This document shows positions 1 to 6,745 of a stretch of 6,942 nt of DNA, one piece after another. Below the pieces are notes generated by a model. That model was not told the DNA's origin, did not search any database, and saw only the letters and a list, made by a program, of their open reading frames with translations. This DNA comes from Pseudomonadota bacterium (GTDB lineage: Bacteria; Pseudomonadota; Gammaproteobacteria; Burkholderiales; Gallionellaceae): assembly GCA_021847165.1 (NCBI GenBank), contig JAJZUH010000107.1, positions 1 through 6,942 on the forward strand, written 5' to 3'. The position numbers and the translations under genes are program-made. The number at the start of each line of letters is the position of its first letter. Position 1 is the first letter of the stretch.

Positions 1-948
1 CAGGCAGGGAAAACGGTTGAAATCCGGGGCAATGAAATCGAGTTTGGCCACCTGGAACAGATCGAGCGGCATCACTCCGGCATCGATCCGCTCCGGATAG
101 GCCAGGGCATAGGCGATGGGGGTGCGCATGTCTGGATTGCCGAGTTGTGCCAGCACCGAGCCGTCAACGTATTGCACCAGGGAGTGGATCACGCTCTGCG
201 GATGAACCACCACCTGGATGTCGTCGGCGGGCGCATTGAACAGCCAGTGCGCCTCGATCACTTCCAGTCCCTTGTTCATCATGCTGGCCGAATCAACCGA
301 AATCTTGCGCCCCATGCTCCAGTTCGGATGCGCGCAGGCCTGCTCCGGCGTGACATGCTGCAGCTGTTCCAGCGTGGCGTTGCGGAACGGTCCGCCAGAT
401 GCGGTCAGCAGGATCTTGCGCACGCCGCTCTGCTTCATGTCCCCGGCATATCCGCGCGGCAAAGCCTGGTAGATGGCATTGTGCTCGCTGTCTATGGGCA
501 ACAAGGCCGAGCCGCTGCGATATACCGCTTCCATGAACAGATGCCCCGCCAGAACCAGCGTTTCCTTGTTGGCCAGCAGGATCTTCTTGCCGGCACGCGC
601 TGCCGCCAGGGTCGGCGGCATGCCCGCCGCGCCGACGATGGCCGCCATCACGGCATCCACCTCCGGCAAGGTCGAGACCCGTTCCAATGCTGCCATCCCG
701 CACAACACCTCGGTTTCGATCCCGGCAGCAGCAAGCCGCTTGCTCAACCGATCGCCCGCCTCCTCGTCCAGCAGCACCGCATAAACCGGCTGGAAGCGCT
801 GGCATTGTTCGAATAACAGTTCGTCCTGCCGCTGTGCGGTGAGCGCAACGATCCGGTACCTGTCCGGATGACGCGCAACCACATCCAGCGTGCTCTTGCC
901 TATGCTGCCGGTGGATCCGAGTACAGTGAGGCGGGTAAGCTTGTTCAT
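1..948 (-). CDS. dxr: 1-deoxy-D-xylulose 5-phosphate reductoisomerase (3' end beyond window)
   Basis: This cytosolic enzyme converts 1-deoxy-D-xylulose 5-phosphate to 2-C-methyl-D-erythritol 4-phosphate with NADPH and a divalent metal, the committed step of the MEP isoprenoid pathway. The frame is open from the ATG at 948 to the window edge: 316 codons with no stop. The family is about 395-400 residues, so roughly 80 C-terminal residues are missing. Visible motifs are the NADPH-binding GSTGSIG (residues 11-17), LANKET (125-130), PIDSEH (151-156, with metal ligands Asp153 and Glu155 by alignment to E. coli), the flexible-loop segment [16 protein letters not shown] (207-222) and MMNKGLE (223-229, third metal ligand Glu229). 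The start is fixed by the motif lying 10 residues in and by the ATGA overlap with the cdsA stop (945-948), which implies translational coupling. It is the last gene of the operon visible here. Its product feeds the isoprenoid chain made by UppS two genes upstream. Confidence 0.97.
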   Translation of the reverse strand, partial: MNKLTRLTVLGSTGSIGKSTLDVVARHPDRYRIVALTAQRQDELLFEQCQRFQPVYAVLLDEEAGDRLSKRLAAAGIETEVLCGMAALERVSTLPEVDAVMAAIVGAAGMPPTLAAARAGKKILLANKETLVLAGHLFMEAVYRSGSALLPIDSEHNAIYQALPRGYAGDMKQSGVRKILLTASGGPFRNATLEQLQHVTPEQACAHPNWSMGRKISVDSASMMNKGLEVIEAHWLFNAPADDIQVVVHPQSVIHSLVQYVDGSVLAQLGNPDMRTPIAYALAYPERIDAGVMPLDLFQVAKLDFIAPDFNRFPCL

Positions 949-1769
949 TCCAGCCTTTGCAGGATCAGCGCTATGCCCGCGAAAGGCAAGGTGGAGGTCA
1001 ATGCATCGATACGGTCCAGCAAACCGCCGTGGCCGGGCAACAATGCGCCGCTATCCTTGACGCCAGCCTGGCGCTTGATGGCGGACTCGAACAGGTCGCC
1101 GATCACCGCCAGCGCCACCCACCACCATCCCGCAATGATGATGCCGGGGAACAGCGGATAGTGCCTGTACAGCCCGCTCGACCAGACAACGACAATCACA
1201 TAGACCGTCACGCCGAACATTGCACCGGCCACCCCTTCCCAGGTCTTGCCGGGACTGATGGCCGGGGCCAGCTTGTTCTTGCCGAAGCGCTTGCCGGCAA
1301 AGTAAGCCGAGATGTCCGCCATCATCACCACCGTCATCACGAACAGCAGCACCCAGGGGCTGAATGCGCGCAGATCGAGCATCGCCAGTCCCGTCGGCAA
1401 CAGCACGACCCATCCGACCGCGCCCAGCAGCCAGCGATTCTGCGGGCGCCAGCCCGCAATCAGCCAGGCCGGGACCACGAGCACCCAGAGCAGCACGGCC
1501 AGGGAATACCAGGCCAGATGCAACAGATTCTGCTGGTTCGGCGCGACGCCGTTGTCAAACCACATCATGCCGCCCATCACTGCCAGGGTGACCAGCCAAT
1601 AGGCCGATGCCCCACGGCCTTTCAGGCCAGACAGGCGCGCCCACTCCACCGCACCCTGCCCCACCATGAGCAGCACCAGTCCCTGCCAGCCTATCGCGGG
1701 CAAGCCGAACAGCGCACCGAGAAACAAGGCAAACAATATGCTGGCTGTGATGATGCGCTGTTTAAGCAT
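945..1769 (-). CDS. cdsA: Phosphatidate cytidylyltransferase (CDP-diglyceride synthase)
   Basis: This integral inner-membrane enzyme makes CDP-diacylglycerol from phosphatidate and CTP, the branch-point precursor of phosphatidylethanolamine, phosphatidylglycerol and cardiolipin. The 274-residue product is rich in hydrophobic segments (about residues 8-28, 30-46, 58-71, 87-106, 114-130, 138-150, 183-198 and 208-224). The C-terminal third carries the family signature at 229-255: SAIKRQ, then [19 protein letters not shown], with the conserved Lys-Asp, His-Gly-Gly and Asp-Arg-x-Asp. A second conserved block, [28 protein letters not shown], spans 151-179. Length is normal for the family. The ATG at 1769 overlaps the uppS stop by 8 bp (ATGCTTAA) and is preceded by AGGA eight nt upstream, inside uppS. 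Its own TGA overlaps the dxr ATG. It is therefore translated as part of a tightly coupled uppS-cdsA-dxr block. Confidence 0.97.
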   Translation of the reverse strand: MLKQRIITASILFALFLGALFGLPAIGWQGLVLLMVGQGAVEWARLSGLKGRGASAYWLVTLAVMGGMMWFDNGVAPNQQNLLHLAWYSLAVLLWVLVVPAWLIAGWRPQNRWLLGAVGWVVLLPTGLAMLDLRAFSPWVLLFVMTVVMMADISAYFAGKRFGKNKLAPAISPGKTWEGVAGAMFGVTVYVIVVVWSSGLYRHYPLFPGIIIAGWWWVALAVIGDLFESAIKRQAGVKDSGALLPGHGGLLDRIDALTSTLPFAGIALILQRLE

Positions 1770-2529
1770 TCTTCTTGTCCTCGCTCAATTGTTCGCTGGT
1801 GCGTCCGAACCGGCGCTCGCGCTTCCGATATGACTGGATGGCCGCCTCCAGCGCTGCCCGGTCGAACGCCGGCCATAAGGTGTCGGTGAAATACAGTTCC
1901 GTATAGGCCAGTTGCCACAGCAGGAAATTGCTGATGCGCTGTTCGCCGCCGGTACGGATGAACAAATCGGGTTCCGGTGCGTAGTGCATGGAAAGATAGG
2001 GGGTGAGTTCTTCCTCGGCAAACGCGCTGGCTCGCTCCGGATGGGCCTGGCTCAACGCGTGCATCGCCTGCATGATGTCCCAGCGCCCGCCGTAATTGGC
2101 CGCGATGGTCAGGGTCAGACTGGTGTTATTGGCCGTGAGTTGTTCGGCAGATTCGATATGGCGCACGAGTTCCGCGTCGAAGCGGCTGCGATCGCCGATG
2201 ACCTTCAGGCGGATGTTGTTCTCGTGCAGCTTGCCCACTTCGCGCTCCAGCATCTTCAGGAACAGCTGCATCAGGAACGAGACCTCGTCGGCAGGCCGGC
2301 GCCAGTTCTCGCTGCTGAAGGCGAACAGCGTGAGATATTCGACCCCCATCTGGCGACAGGCCTTGACCATTTCGCGCACCGTTTCCACGCCGCGCTGATG
2401 CCCCATGACGCGGGGCATGAGGCGCTGCTTCGCCCAGCGCCCATTGCCATCCATAATGATGGCGATGTGACGCGGGACAGCAGTGATGTCGGGAATGGTG
2501 CGGGTGGAACTGAAGAAGGGCAGTGCCAT
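1762..2529 (-). CDS. uppS: Isoprenyl (undecaprenyl) diphosphate synthase, cis-prenyltransferase
   Basis: This enzyme adds eight isopentenyl units in cis to farnesyl diphosphate to give undecaprenyl diphosphate, the lipid carrier for peptidoglycan and surface-polysaccharide units. It acts in the cytoplasm at the membrane face. The 255-residue product has every family landmark: [14 protein letters not shown] (21-34, catalytic Asp27 and the phosphate-binding loop), [11 protein letters not shown] (69-79), GDRSRF (112-117), and [15 protein letters not shown] (192-206) followed by the AYTELYF segment (208-214, Glu211) and Trp219. The ATG at 2529 lies 19 nt after the frr stop. I see no GGAG/AGGA-type ribosome-binding site in that gap, so initiation may depend on coupling to frr or be inefficient. 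The next in-frame ATG is Met26, inside the catalytic motif, so the assigned start is the only sensible one. The last 8 bp overlap cdsA. Confidence 0.97.
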   Translation of the reverse strand: MALPFFSSTRTIPDITAVPRHIAIIMDGNGRWAKQRLMPRVMGHQRGVETVREMVKACRQMGVEYLTLFAFSSENWRRPADEVSFLMQLFLKMLEREVGKLHENNIRLKVIGDRSRFDAELVRHIESAEQLTANNTSLTLTIAANYGGRWDIMQAMHALSQAHPERASAFAEEELTPYLSMHYAPEPDLFIRTGGEQRISNFLLWQLAYTELYFTDTLWPAFDRAALEAAIQSYRKRERRFGRTSEQLSEDKKNA

Positions 2530-2548
2530 TATCGTATCGATGGCGCGC

Positions 2549-3106
2549 CTATATCGCCATCAAGTCAGCTTCTTTGGCCTGCAGGGATTTATCGATTTCG
2601 GCGACAAAACGGTCTGTCAATTTCTGCACCTCATCCTGCGCGCGGCGTTCCTCGTCCTCGCCGACCTCCTTGTCCTTGAGCAGTTTTTTGAGCTGCTCGT
2701 TCGCATCGCGGCGGATGTTGCGCACCGCGACCTTGGCGTTTTCGCCTTCGCTCTTGACCACCTTGATCAGGTCGCGGCGACGCTCTTCGGTCAGCATCGG
2801 CATCGGTACACGGATCAAATCCCCGTTGGTGGCCGGGTTCAGCCCCAGATCGGAGTCGCGGATCGCCTTTTCGATCGGGCCAACCATGTTTTTCTCGTAC
2901 GGCTGCACGCCGATGGTGCGCGCATCGGTCAACGTGACGTTCGCCACCTGGTTTACCGGCGTCGGATTGCCGTAGTAGTCCACCATCACGTGATCCAGGA
3001 TGCCGGTATGCGCGCGCCCCGTGCGGATCTTGCCCAAGTCCACTTTCAGCGCCTCCAGCGACTTGCTCATCTTCTGTTCGACGTTCTTCTTGATGTCAGC
3101 AATCAT
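2549..3106 (-). CDS. frr: Ribosome recycling factor
   Basis: RRF splits the post-termination 70S complex together with EF-G and frees ribosomes for a new round of translation. The product is the expected three-helix-bundle plus small beta domain. Seen in the sequence are the N-terminal helix, [10 protein letters not shown] (about 27-36), [57 protein letters not shown], and the C-terminal KEADLMAI typical of betaproteobacteria. Three ATG codons stand in a row (3112, 3109, 3106). I chose the third: it gives 185 residues starting MIADIKK, the standard family length and start (E. coli MISDIRK), and it is 7 nt from GGAG (3117-3114), whereas the first ATG is only 1 nt away. Starting at 3112 would add two methionines. 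It lies 15 nt after the pyrH stop and 19 nt before uppS in the same transcription unit. Confidence 0.97.
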   Translation of the reverse strand: MIADIKKNVEQKMSKSLEALKVDLGKIRTGRAHTGILDHVMVDYYGNPTPVNQVANVTLTDARTIGVQPYEKNMVGPIEKAIRDSDLGLNPATNGDLIRVPMPMLTEERRRDLIKVVKSEGENAKVAVRNIRRDANEQLKKLLKDKEVGEDEERRAQDEVQKLTDRFVAEIDKSLQAKEADLMAI

Positions 3107-3112
3107 CATCAT

Positions 3113-3117
3113 TCTCC
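3113..3117 (-). promoter_or_regulatory. Ribosome-binding site of frr
   Basis: The coding strand reads GGAGA just before a run of three ATG codons. GGAG is 1, 4 and 7 nt from the first, second and third ATG. The 7-nt spacing favours the third ATG (3106) as the start, in agreement with the 185-residue family length. Confidence 0.75.
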
Positions 3118-3121
3118 GAAA

Positions 3122-3841
3122 TCAATCACAGTGGACGAGAGTCCCCTCGTCCTGCCCCATCACCACCCGCTTCAGCGCGCCTGCCTTGAAAATGCTGAAT
3201 ACGATGATAGGCAGCTTCTGGTCGCGGCAAAGGGTCAACGCCGTCGCGTCCATCACCTTCAGGTCCTTGCCGATGGCTTCGTCAAAGCTCACTTTCTGGT
3301 ATCGGGTCGCTTTGGGATCCTTCTTCGGGTCGGCGGTATAGACGCCATCCACCTTGGTGGCCTTGATCACCACATCGGCAGACATCTCCACCCCGCGCAA
3401 GGCAGCGGCAGTATCGGTGGTAAAGAACGGACTGCCGATACCCGCCGCAAAGATTACCACCTTGCCATCCTCCAGGTAACGCAAGGCCTTGCCGCGGATG
3501 AACGGCTCGGCCACTTGCTCCAGACTCAGGGCGGACTGCACGCGGCACTCCAGTCCCGCGCGCGTCATCGCGTCCTGTAAAGCCATCGAGTTCATCACCG
3601 TGGCCAGCATGCCCATGTAATCGGCGGTAGCCCTGTCCATTCCCGCGGCGGCAGGCGCCATGCCGCGGAAGATGTTGCCGCCGCCGATCACCATCGCCAC
3701 TTCCACCCCCAGCTCGGATACTTCCTTGATCTCCGCCACGATGCGCTCGACGACCGCACGGTTGATGCCGTAGCTGTCGTCTCCCATCAGGGCTTCGCCG
3801 GAAAGTTTGAGCAGGATGCGTTTGTAGGCGGGAGCAGTCAT
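3122..3841 (-). CDS. pyrH: UMP kinase (uridylate kinase)
   Basis: This enzyme phosphorylates UMP to UDP with ATP, feeding all pyrimidine nucleotides. The bacterial enzyme is a hexamer of the amino-acid-kinase fold, usually activated by GTP and inhibited by UTP. The 239-residue product (E. coli 241) shows [12 protein letters not shown] (7-18), [10 protein letters not shown] (51-60), [12 protein letters not shown] (73-84), [12 protein letters not shown] (139-150), [18 protein letters not shown] (155-172) and DEGTLVHCD at the end. By a 3-residue offset from E. coli, Arg59 and Asp74 match active-site Arg62 and Asp77. Ser137 in GIGSPFF replaces the usual Asn (E. coli Asn140). The ATG at 3841 follows the tsf stop by 15 nt and is preceded by AAGGA with a 10-nt spacer, slightly long. 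The TGA is 15 nt before the chosen frr start, so the gene is cotranscribed with both neighbours. Confidence 0.97.
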   Translation of the reverse strand: MTAPAYKRILLKLSGEALMGDDSYGINRAVVERIVAEIKEVSELGVEVAMVIGGGNIFRGMAPAAAGMDRATADYMGMLATVMNSMALQDAMTRAGLECRVQSALSLEQVAEPFIRGKALRYLEDGKVVIFAAGIGSPFFTTDTAAALRGVEMSADVVIKATKVDGVYTADPKKDPKATRYQKVSFDEAIGKDLKVMDATALTLCRDQKLPIIVFSIFKAGALKRVVMGQDEGTLVHCD

Positions 3842-3856
3842 GGATATGGTTTCCTT

Positions 3857-4759
3857 TTAGCCTTTTTTCGCGGCAGCGGCAGCGGCAGCAACTTCAGCGG
3901 CGTAATCTTCCACTTTCTTCTCGATACCTTCGCCAACGATGAACATCTGGAATGCGGTCACCGAAGCACCCTTGCTTTTCAGCAATTGCTCGATGGTCTG
4001 CTTGCCATCTTCCGCCTTGACGAACACCTGTCCCAGCAGCGTGACTTCCTTGAGGAACTTCTGCACGGTACCTTCGGCGATCTTCTCCAGCATCGCTTCC
4101 GGCTTGCCGGACTCCTTGGCCTTCTCGATGGCGATACGGCGCTCGGTGGCGATGTCTTCCGGATTCACCCCGGATGCATCGACCGACTTCGGCTTGCTCG
4201 CGGCGATGTGCATGGCCAAGTCCTTACCCAAGGTCTCGTCGCCGCCGGTGAAGTTCACCATCACGCCGATCTTGTTGCCGTGCAGGTAGGTCGCCAGCTT
4301 GCCGGTGGATGTTTCATAGCGCTCGAAACGGCGCACGCTCAGGTTCTCGCCCAGCTTCATCACCAGTGCCTTGCGGGTCTCTTCGACCGTATCGGAACCG
4401 TTGGCGATGGGCAATGCCAGCAACGCATCGATGTCCGCCGGGTTCTTTTGCGCCACGGTTTGCGCCACGTTCCTGGCAAACGCCATGAAATCGTCGTTCT
4501 TGGCCACGAAATCGGTTTCGCAGTTTACTTCCGCCACGGCGCCGGTCTTGCCGTCGGCTGCCAGGAACGAACCGATCACGCCTTCCGCCGTTACGCGCGA
4601 AGCAGCCTTGCTGGCCTTCGCGCCGCTCTTGATGCGCAGCAGCTCTTCAGCCGCCTTGGCGTCGCCATTGGTCTCGACCAGCGCCTTTTTGCATTCCATC
4701 ATGCCGAGGCCAGTCGCCTCGCGCAGTTCTTTCACCATACCTGCGGTGATCTCTGCCAT
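3857..4759 (-). CDS. tsf: Elongation factor Ts
   Basis: EF-Ts is the guanine nucleotide exchange factor that recycles EF-Tu-GDP during translation. The 300-residue product is slightly longer than E. coli EF-Ts (283). Its N-terminal UBA-like helical domain is [20 protein letters not shown] and following (1-50). The EF-Tu-contacting TDFVAKND motif is at 82-89, preceded by EVNCE. The core domain continues through [19 protein letters not shown] (235-253), with a conserved C-terminal [10 protein letters not shown] (273-282). The tail is a run of seven alanines (291-297) ending KKG, encoded by a threefold GCTGCC repeat. The start at 4759 has AGGAG close upstream (GGAG with a 6-nt spacer). It is separated from rpsB by 77 nt containing an intrinsic terminator, so its expression presumably depends on read-through or on a promoter I could not identify. 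Confidence 0.97.
   Translation of the reverse strand: MAEITAGMVKELREATGLGMMECKKALVETNGDAKAAEELLRIKSGAKASKAASRVTAEGVIGSFLAADGKTGAVAEVNCETDFVAKNDDFMAFARNVAQTVAQKNPADIDALLALPIANGSDTVEETRKALVMKLGENLSVRRFERYETSTGKLATYLHGNKIGVMVNFTGGDETLGKDLAMHIAASKPKSVDASGVNPEDIATERRIAIEKAKESGKPEAMLEKIAEGTVQKFLKEVTLLGQVFVKAEDGKQTIEQLLKSKGASVTAFQMFIVGEGIEKKVEDYAAEVAAAAAAAKKG
3871..3888. repeat. Threefold hexanucleotide repeat in the tsf 3' end
   Basis: The plus strand carries CGGCAG three times in tandem. On the coding strand this is alternating GCT/GCC alanine codons in the EF-Ts tail. A change of one unit would stay in frame and alter the Ala run by two residues. Three units is a short tract, so this is probably just low-complexity coding sequence. 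Confidence 0.6.
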
Positions 4760-4781
4760 GTCACACTCCTAATGATTTCAA

Positions 4782-4791
4782 CTGAATTCAG
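4782..4791. repeat. 10-bp perfect palindrome between the rpsB terminator and tsf
   Basis: CTGAATTCAG is a perfect palindrome 5 bp downstream of the terminator U-tract and about 11 bp upstream of the AGGAG of tsf. It could be a chance palindrome. Its place in the only spacious gap of the operon makes it worth noting, but no regulator is identified. Confidence 0.4.
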
Positions 4792-4796
4792 GTTAC

Positions 4797-4820
4797 AAAA
4801 AAGGGGGCTTGCGCCCCCTC
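4797..4820 (-). terminator. Intrinsic terminator/attenuator between rpsB and tsf
   Basis: Read on the coding (minus) strand, GGGGGC, loop GCAA, GCCCCC is followed directly by TTTTTT. That is a perfect 6-bp all-GC stem (4803-4818) with a GNRA-class tetraloop and a six-U tract (4797-4802); an A-U and a G-U pair can extend the stem at its base (4819-4820). This meets every criterion for a Rho-independent terminator. It sits 18 nt after the rpsB stop codon and 37 nt before the tsf start. Because it lies inside an otherwise continuous essential operon, it most likely attenuates rather than fully ends transcription, giving more rpsB than downstream message. Confidence 0.9.
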
Positions 4821-4836
4821 GTTGCGGGAAGGCTGT

Positions 4837-5559
4837 TTATGCAGCGCTTTCCGCGACTTGTGCGGTCAGATCGTTCAAGGCCTGCTCGCGGCCTTCCAGG
4901 ATCGCATCGGCCACGCCGCGTGCGTACAAGCGGATCGCCTGGCTGGAGTCGTCGTTGCCGGGGATCACATAGTCCACGCCGATCGGGCTGTGGTTGGTAT
5001 CCACCACACCGATGACAGGGATACCCAGCTTCTGCGCTTCGGTAACGGTGCCCTTCTGGTAGCCGACGTCGATCACGAAGATGGCGGAAGGCAGGCCTTG
5101 CAGGTCCTTGATGCCGCCCAGGCTGCGATCCAACTTTTCCAGTTCGCGGCGCAACATCAGGCCTTCTTTCTTCGAGACCTTCTCGATGCTGCCGTCTTCA
5201 ATCATCGCTTCCAGATCGCGCAGGCGCTTGATGGAGGTCTGCACAGTCTTGAAATTGGTCAGCATGCCGCCCAACCAGCGGTGATCGACGAAGGGAGAAC
5301 CGCAGCGCTGAGCTTCTTCGCGGATGATTTCGCGCGCCTGACGCTTGGTCGCCACGAACAGGATGGTGCCCTTTTTCCCTGCGATCTTGCGTACTTCCTT
5401 CAGCGCGTCGTTGAACATCACGACGGTCTTTTCCAGGTTGACGATATGAATCTTGTTGCGATGGCCGAAGATATAGGGGGCCATCTTGGGATTCCAGAAA
5501 CGGGTCTGGTGACCGAAATGGACACCCGCCTCCAGCATTTGACGCATAGTTACAGCCAT
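4837..5559 (-). CDS. rpsB: 30S ribosomal protein S2
   Basis: S2 is a late-assembling 30S protein that binds at the head-body junction with S1, and in E. coli it represses its own operon through the mRNA leader. The 240-residue product (E. coli 241) carries [20 protein letters not shown] (5-24), [15 protein letters not shown] (31-45), [15 protein letters not shown] (91-105), the coiled-coil region rich in Glu/Lys/Arg (about 106-145), and the second S2 signature [20 protein letters not shown] (181-200) followed by GNDDS. The frame stays open upstream to an ATG at 5631. I reject that start because the 24 added residues match no S2 N-terminus, whereas the ATG at 5559 gives the canonical MAVTMRQML and has GGAG 7 nt upstream. 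It is the first gene of the operon, with its own promoter about 130 nt upstream and a terminator just after it. Confidence 0.98.
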   Translation of the reverse strand: MAVTMRQMLEAGVHFGHQTRFWNPKMAPYIFGHRNKIHIVNLEKTVVMFNDALKEVRKIAGKKGTILFVATKRQAREIIREEAQRCGSPFVDHRWLGGMLTNFKTVQTSIKRLRDLEAMIEDGSIEKVSKKEGLMLRRELEKLDRSLGGIKDLQGLPSAIFVIDVGYQKGTVTEAQKLGIPVIGVVDTNHSPIGVDYVIPGNDDSSQAIRLYARGVADAILEGREQALNDLTAQVAESAA

Positions 5560-5566
5560 TTGATTA

Positions 5567-5570
5567 CTCC
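5567..5570 (-). promoter_or_regulatory. Ribosome-binding site deciding the rpsB start
   Basis: The coding strand has GGAG followed by 7 nt and then ATG at 5559. This places the start at MAVTMRQ and argues against the in-frame ATG at 5631, which would add 24 leader-encoded residues. Confidence 0.85.
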
Positions 5571-5574
5571 AATC

Positions 5575-5587
5575 GTTAAGGGTTAAG
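5575..5587. repeat. Direct repeat in the rpsB leader
   Basis: GTTAAG occurs twice, separated by one G (5575-5580 and 5582-5587); on the mRNA strand this is CTTAAC C CTTAAC. It lies 4 nt upstream of the rpsB GGAG, where a bound protein or alternative pairing could affect initiation. It is short and could be chance. Confidence 0.4.
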
Positions 5588-5686
5588 TCTTCCACCCGCC
5601 AGCCTGATCCCCAGAAGGGACACCCCAACATGAACGAGTGTGCGAATTACTGTTTATCCTGCGGTTGCCGGATAAACAGGGCGCGC

Positions 5687-5715
5687 ATTGTAACCGAAGC
5701 GGCGCTTCGACTCAA
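5687..5715 (-). promoter_or_regulatory. Sigma-70 promoter of the rpsB operon
   Basis: On the coding strand, TTGAGT (-35, 5715-5710) and TACAAT (-10, 5692-5687) are exactly 17 bp apart, with two and one mismatches to the consensus. The bases after the -10 are GCGCGCC, a GC-rich discriminator of the kind found at stringently controlled (ppGpp/DksA) ribosomal promoters; that regulatory reading is inference. Transcription should start near 5680, at the base of the leader hairpin. The spacer contains the dyad annotated separately. Confidence 0.8.
5695..5709. promoter_or_regulatory. Dyad symmetry filling the rpsB promoter spacer (candidate operator)
   Basis: CGAAGC, GGC, GCTTCG is a perfect 6-bp inverted repeat with a 3-bp centre. 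It begins next to the -35 box and ends 2 bp from the -10 box. A protein bound here would sit within the RNA polymerase footprint. No known regulator site is recognised and chance is possible. Confidence 0.35.
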
Positions 5716-5740
5716 CGGCTGGATTGCGGCTTGCGGGAGC

Positions 5741-5757
5741 CCCGTCGCAGAAACGGG
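5741..5757. repeat. Inverted repeat upstream of the rpsB promoter
   Basis: CCCGT and ACGGG are separated by 7 nt (5741-5745, 5753-5757). It lies between the 3' hairpin of the PilZ gene and the -35 box of rpsB. It may belong to the 3' end of the upstream transcript, but there is no U-tract. Confidence 0.35.
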
Positions 5758-5760
5758 CAT

Positions 5761-5784
5761 GGCGGAACGGATTGAAATTCCGCC
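5761..5784 (-). terminator. Hairpin after the PilZ gene (possible transcript end)
   Basis: A perfect 7-bp inverted repeat, GGCGGAA and TTCCGCC with a 10-nt loop, begins 9 nt after the TAG of the PilZ gene. No run of U follows it on the minus strand, so it does not qualify as a classic intrinsic terminator. It could protect the 3' end of the transcript or act in Rho-dependent termination. Together with the repeat at 5741-5757, it separates the PilZ unit from the rpsB promoter. Confidence 0.35.
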
Positions 5785-5793
5785 GACGATCTT

Positions 5794-6729
5794 CTACGCC
5801 AACTTGTGCGGGTTTTCGATCATCTGCTGATAGATCAGGCTTTGCAGGATGACGCTGTCGTTGGGCGGCAAATCCCGGAATTCGATACCGTGGCGCACCA
5901 TGCCCGTTTTTGTAGCGTCGCTCGCATCGGCGGTGGATATGGCCCGGATAGTGCCCTTCAGGGACAGATAGGCATCGATATTGTGCAATTGCACCCGGAA
6001 TGACAGATTGAGAATGTCGCCTTTTTCACCCAGCGCGGCCTTGGCCTCAAGCGACACGCCGTTGGCACTGATATCGGAAATGAGCGCCGGCACCTGCTCC
6101 GCCTCTGCGGATTTGCTGTCCCGCACCGCCGCAATGATGCGCGTCTTAACGCGTGGCGCCTTGCGGATCATGATGCCCTGGATTTCCTCCGGAAACGACA
6201 GATGCATGTATTCAAAGGGAATCTTGATTATCCGCTCGATGGTGCAGGCGAATCCGAAAGCATTCTGTCCGGAAAAAGAACGCATCACCAGTTTCTCTTT
6301 CTCCAGGAGCTGGAGCCTGAGGCCATTGGCTGTAATCGGCATGGTGACCAGCAAACTGGCGCCGCGCAGAAATCCGATCACTTTGACGGTGAAACGTTCG
6401 CGGGTGAGCTGCGCCGGGGGTTCGAGCTGCAGCTTGTCTTCCACTTTCAGATTCAGATCCTCGAAAGTAAACGCCGTCTTCGCTCCATTGGCGCCGGATG
6501 GTCTGGCAAGCGGCTCTTCCGGCGCGGGCAAAGGTTCCGGCTGCTCGTTTCCCGCCATTTCCCACGACAATTCATGGCAGGCACCACCGGCCAGCAGCGC
6601 ATCGATGTGCGTCTCGTCCCGGACCAGTTCGCCACGCCCCAGCAGCAACGTGTAATTCTGGTCGTATAACGGCCACGGGGCCGGCATGCCGGCCACGATC
6701 TCATTGCGTTTGAGCAGAATCAGGCTCAT
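5794..6729 (-). CDS. PilZ-domain protein, YcgR-like flagellar brake (c-di-GMP effector)
   Basis: The 311-residue product has three parts. Residues 1-56 resemble a short module often seen at the start of c-di-GMP-related proteins (MPAPWPLYD, then TLLLGRGELV). A Pro/Glu-rich linker spans 61-83. From about 92 come a YcgR-type N-terminal beta domain (LKVEDKLQLEPP, FTVKVIGFLRGASLLVTMP, MRSFSGQNAFGF) and then a PilZ domain (about 185-305). Both c-di-GMP motifs are present: RxxxR as RKAPR (189-193) and DxSxxG as DISANG (219-224). In E. coli and Salmonella, YcgR bound to c-di-GMP slows the flagellar motor; a role in motility or surface attachment here is inference. There is no signal peptide or membrane segment, so it is cytosolic. 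The ATG at 6729 has no clear ribosome-binding site. An in-frame TGA lies upstream, and the alternative Met15 would cut into the first module. It stands between a P-II gene and the rpsB promoter, with no flagellar gene in view. Confidence 0.88.
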   Translation of the reverse strand: MSLILLKRNEIVAGMPAPWPLYDQNYTLLLGRGELVRDETHIDALLAGGACHELSWEMAGNEQPEPLPAPEEPLARPSGANGAKTAFTFEDLNLKVEDKLQLEPPAQLTRERFTVKVIGFLRGASLLVTMPITANGLRLQLLEKEKLVMRSFSGQNAFGFACTIERIIKIPFEYMHLSFPEEIQGIMIRKAPRVKTRIIAAVRDSKSAEAEQVPALISDISANGVSLEAKAALGEKGDILNLSFRVQLHNIDAYLSLKGTIRAISTADASDATKTGMVRHGIEFRDLPPNDSVILQSLIYQQMIENPHKLA

Positions 6730-6745
6730 CAGACAGGGCCGACTA

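Larger units (their letters stand above)
5560..5680 (-). promoter_or_regulatory. Structured rpsB mRNA leader (candidate S2-autoregulation element)
   Basis: The predicted transcript begins near 5680 and has about 120 nt before the rpsB ATG. At its very 5' end a perfect 10-bp stem forms between CTGTTTATCC (5679-5670 or its mirror 5659-5650) and GGATAAACAG, with a 10-nt loop GGCAACCGCA. Further on, GTCCC/GGGAT (5621-5617 and 5611-5607) forms a 5-bp hairpin. The same CCC can instead pair with the preceding GGGG (5626-5623), so two exclusive folds are possible. In E. coli, S2 is known to repress rpsB-tsf through a conserved structured leader. Assigning that role here is inference from position and structure. 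I could not confirm the E. coli-like fold by eye. Confidence 0.5.

Noticed and set aside
957..1889. 310-residue plus-strand open frame antisense to cdsA/uppS
   Set aside because: It is a shadow of GC-rich coding sequence: it is antisense to well-identified genes, rich in His/Gln/Arg and of no recognisable family.
2483..3580. 365-residue plus-strand open frame antisense to frr and pyrH
   Set aside because: It runs across several genes of the opposite strand and its composition (His/Leu/Arg/Asp rich) is typical of an antisense shadow.
3862..3868. A-AAA-AAG type slippery site near the tsf stop codon
   Set aside because: The six A's followed by G are in the wrong phase for the X-XXY-YYZ heptamer relative to the tsf frame, and there is no reason for a frameshift product.
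3986..5586. Plus-strand frames of 328 and 254 residues antisense to tsf and rpsB
   Set aside because: Both are complements of strongly conserved genes, with no family match or plausible RBS.
5560..5631. N-terminal extension of S2 from an in-frame ATG at 5631
   Set aside because: The 24 extra residues match no S2 protein, there is no RBS, and the ATG at 5559 has a good GGAG and gives the canonical N-terminus. The extension reads through the mRNA leader.
5630..5830. 66-residue plus-strand open frame across the rpsB leader and promoter
   Set aside because: It covers the minus-strand promoter and hairpins, lacks an RBS and resembles no known protein.
5981..6655. 224-residue Ser-rich plus-strand frame antisense to the PilZ gene
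   Set aside because: The PilZ protein on the minus strand has both c-di-GMP motifs in the right order; the antisense frame has no recognisable domain.
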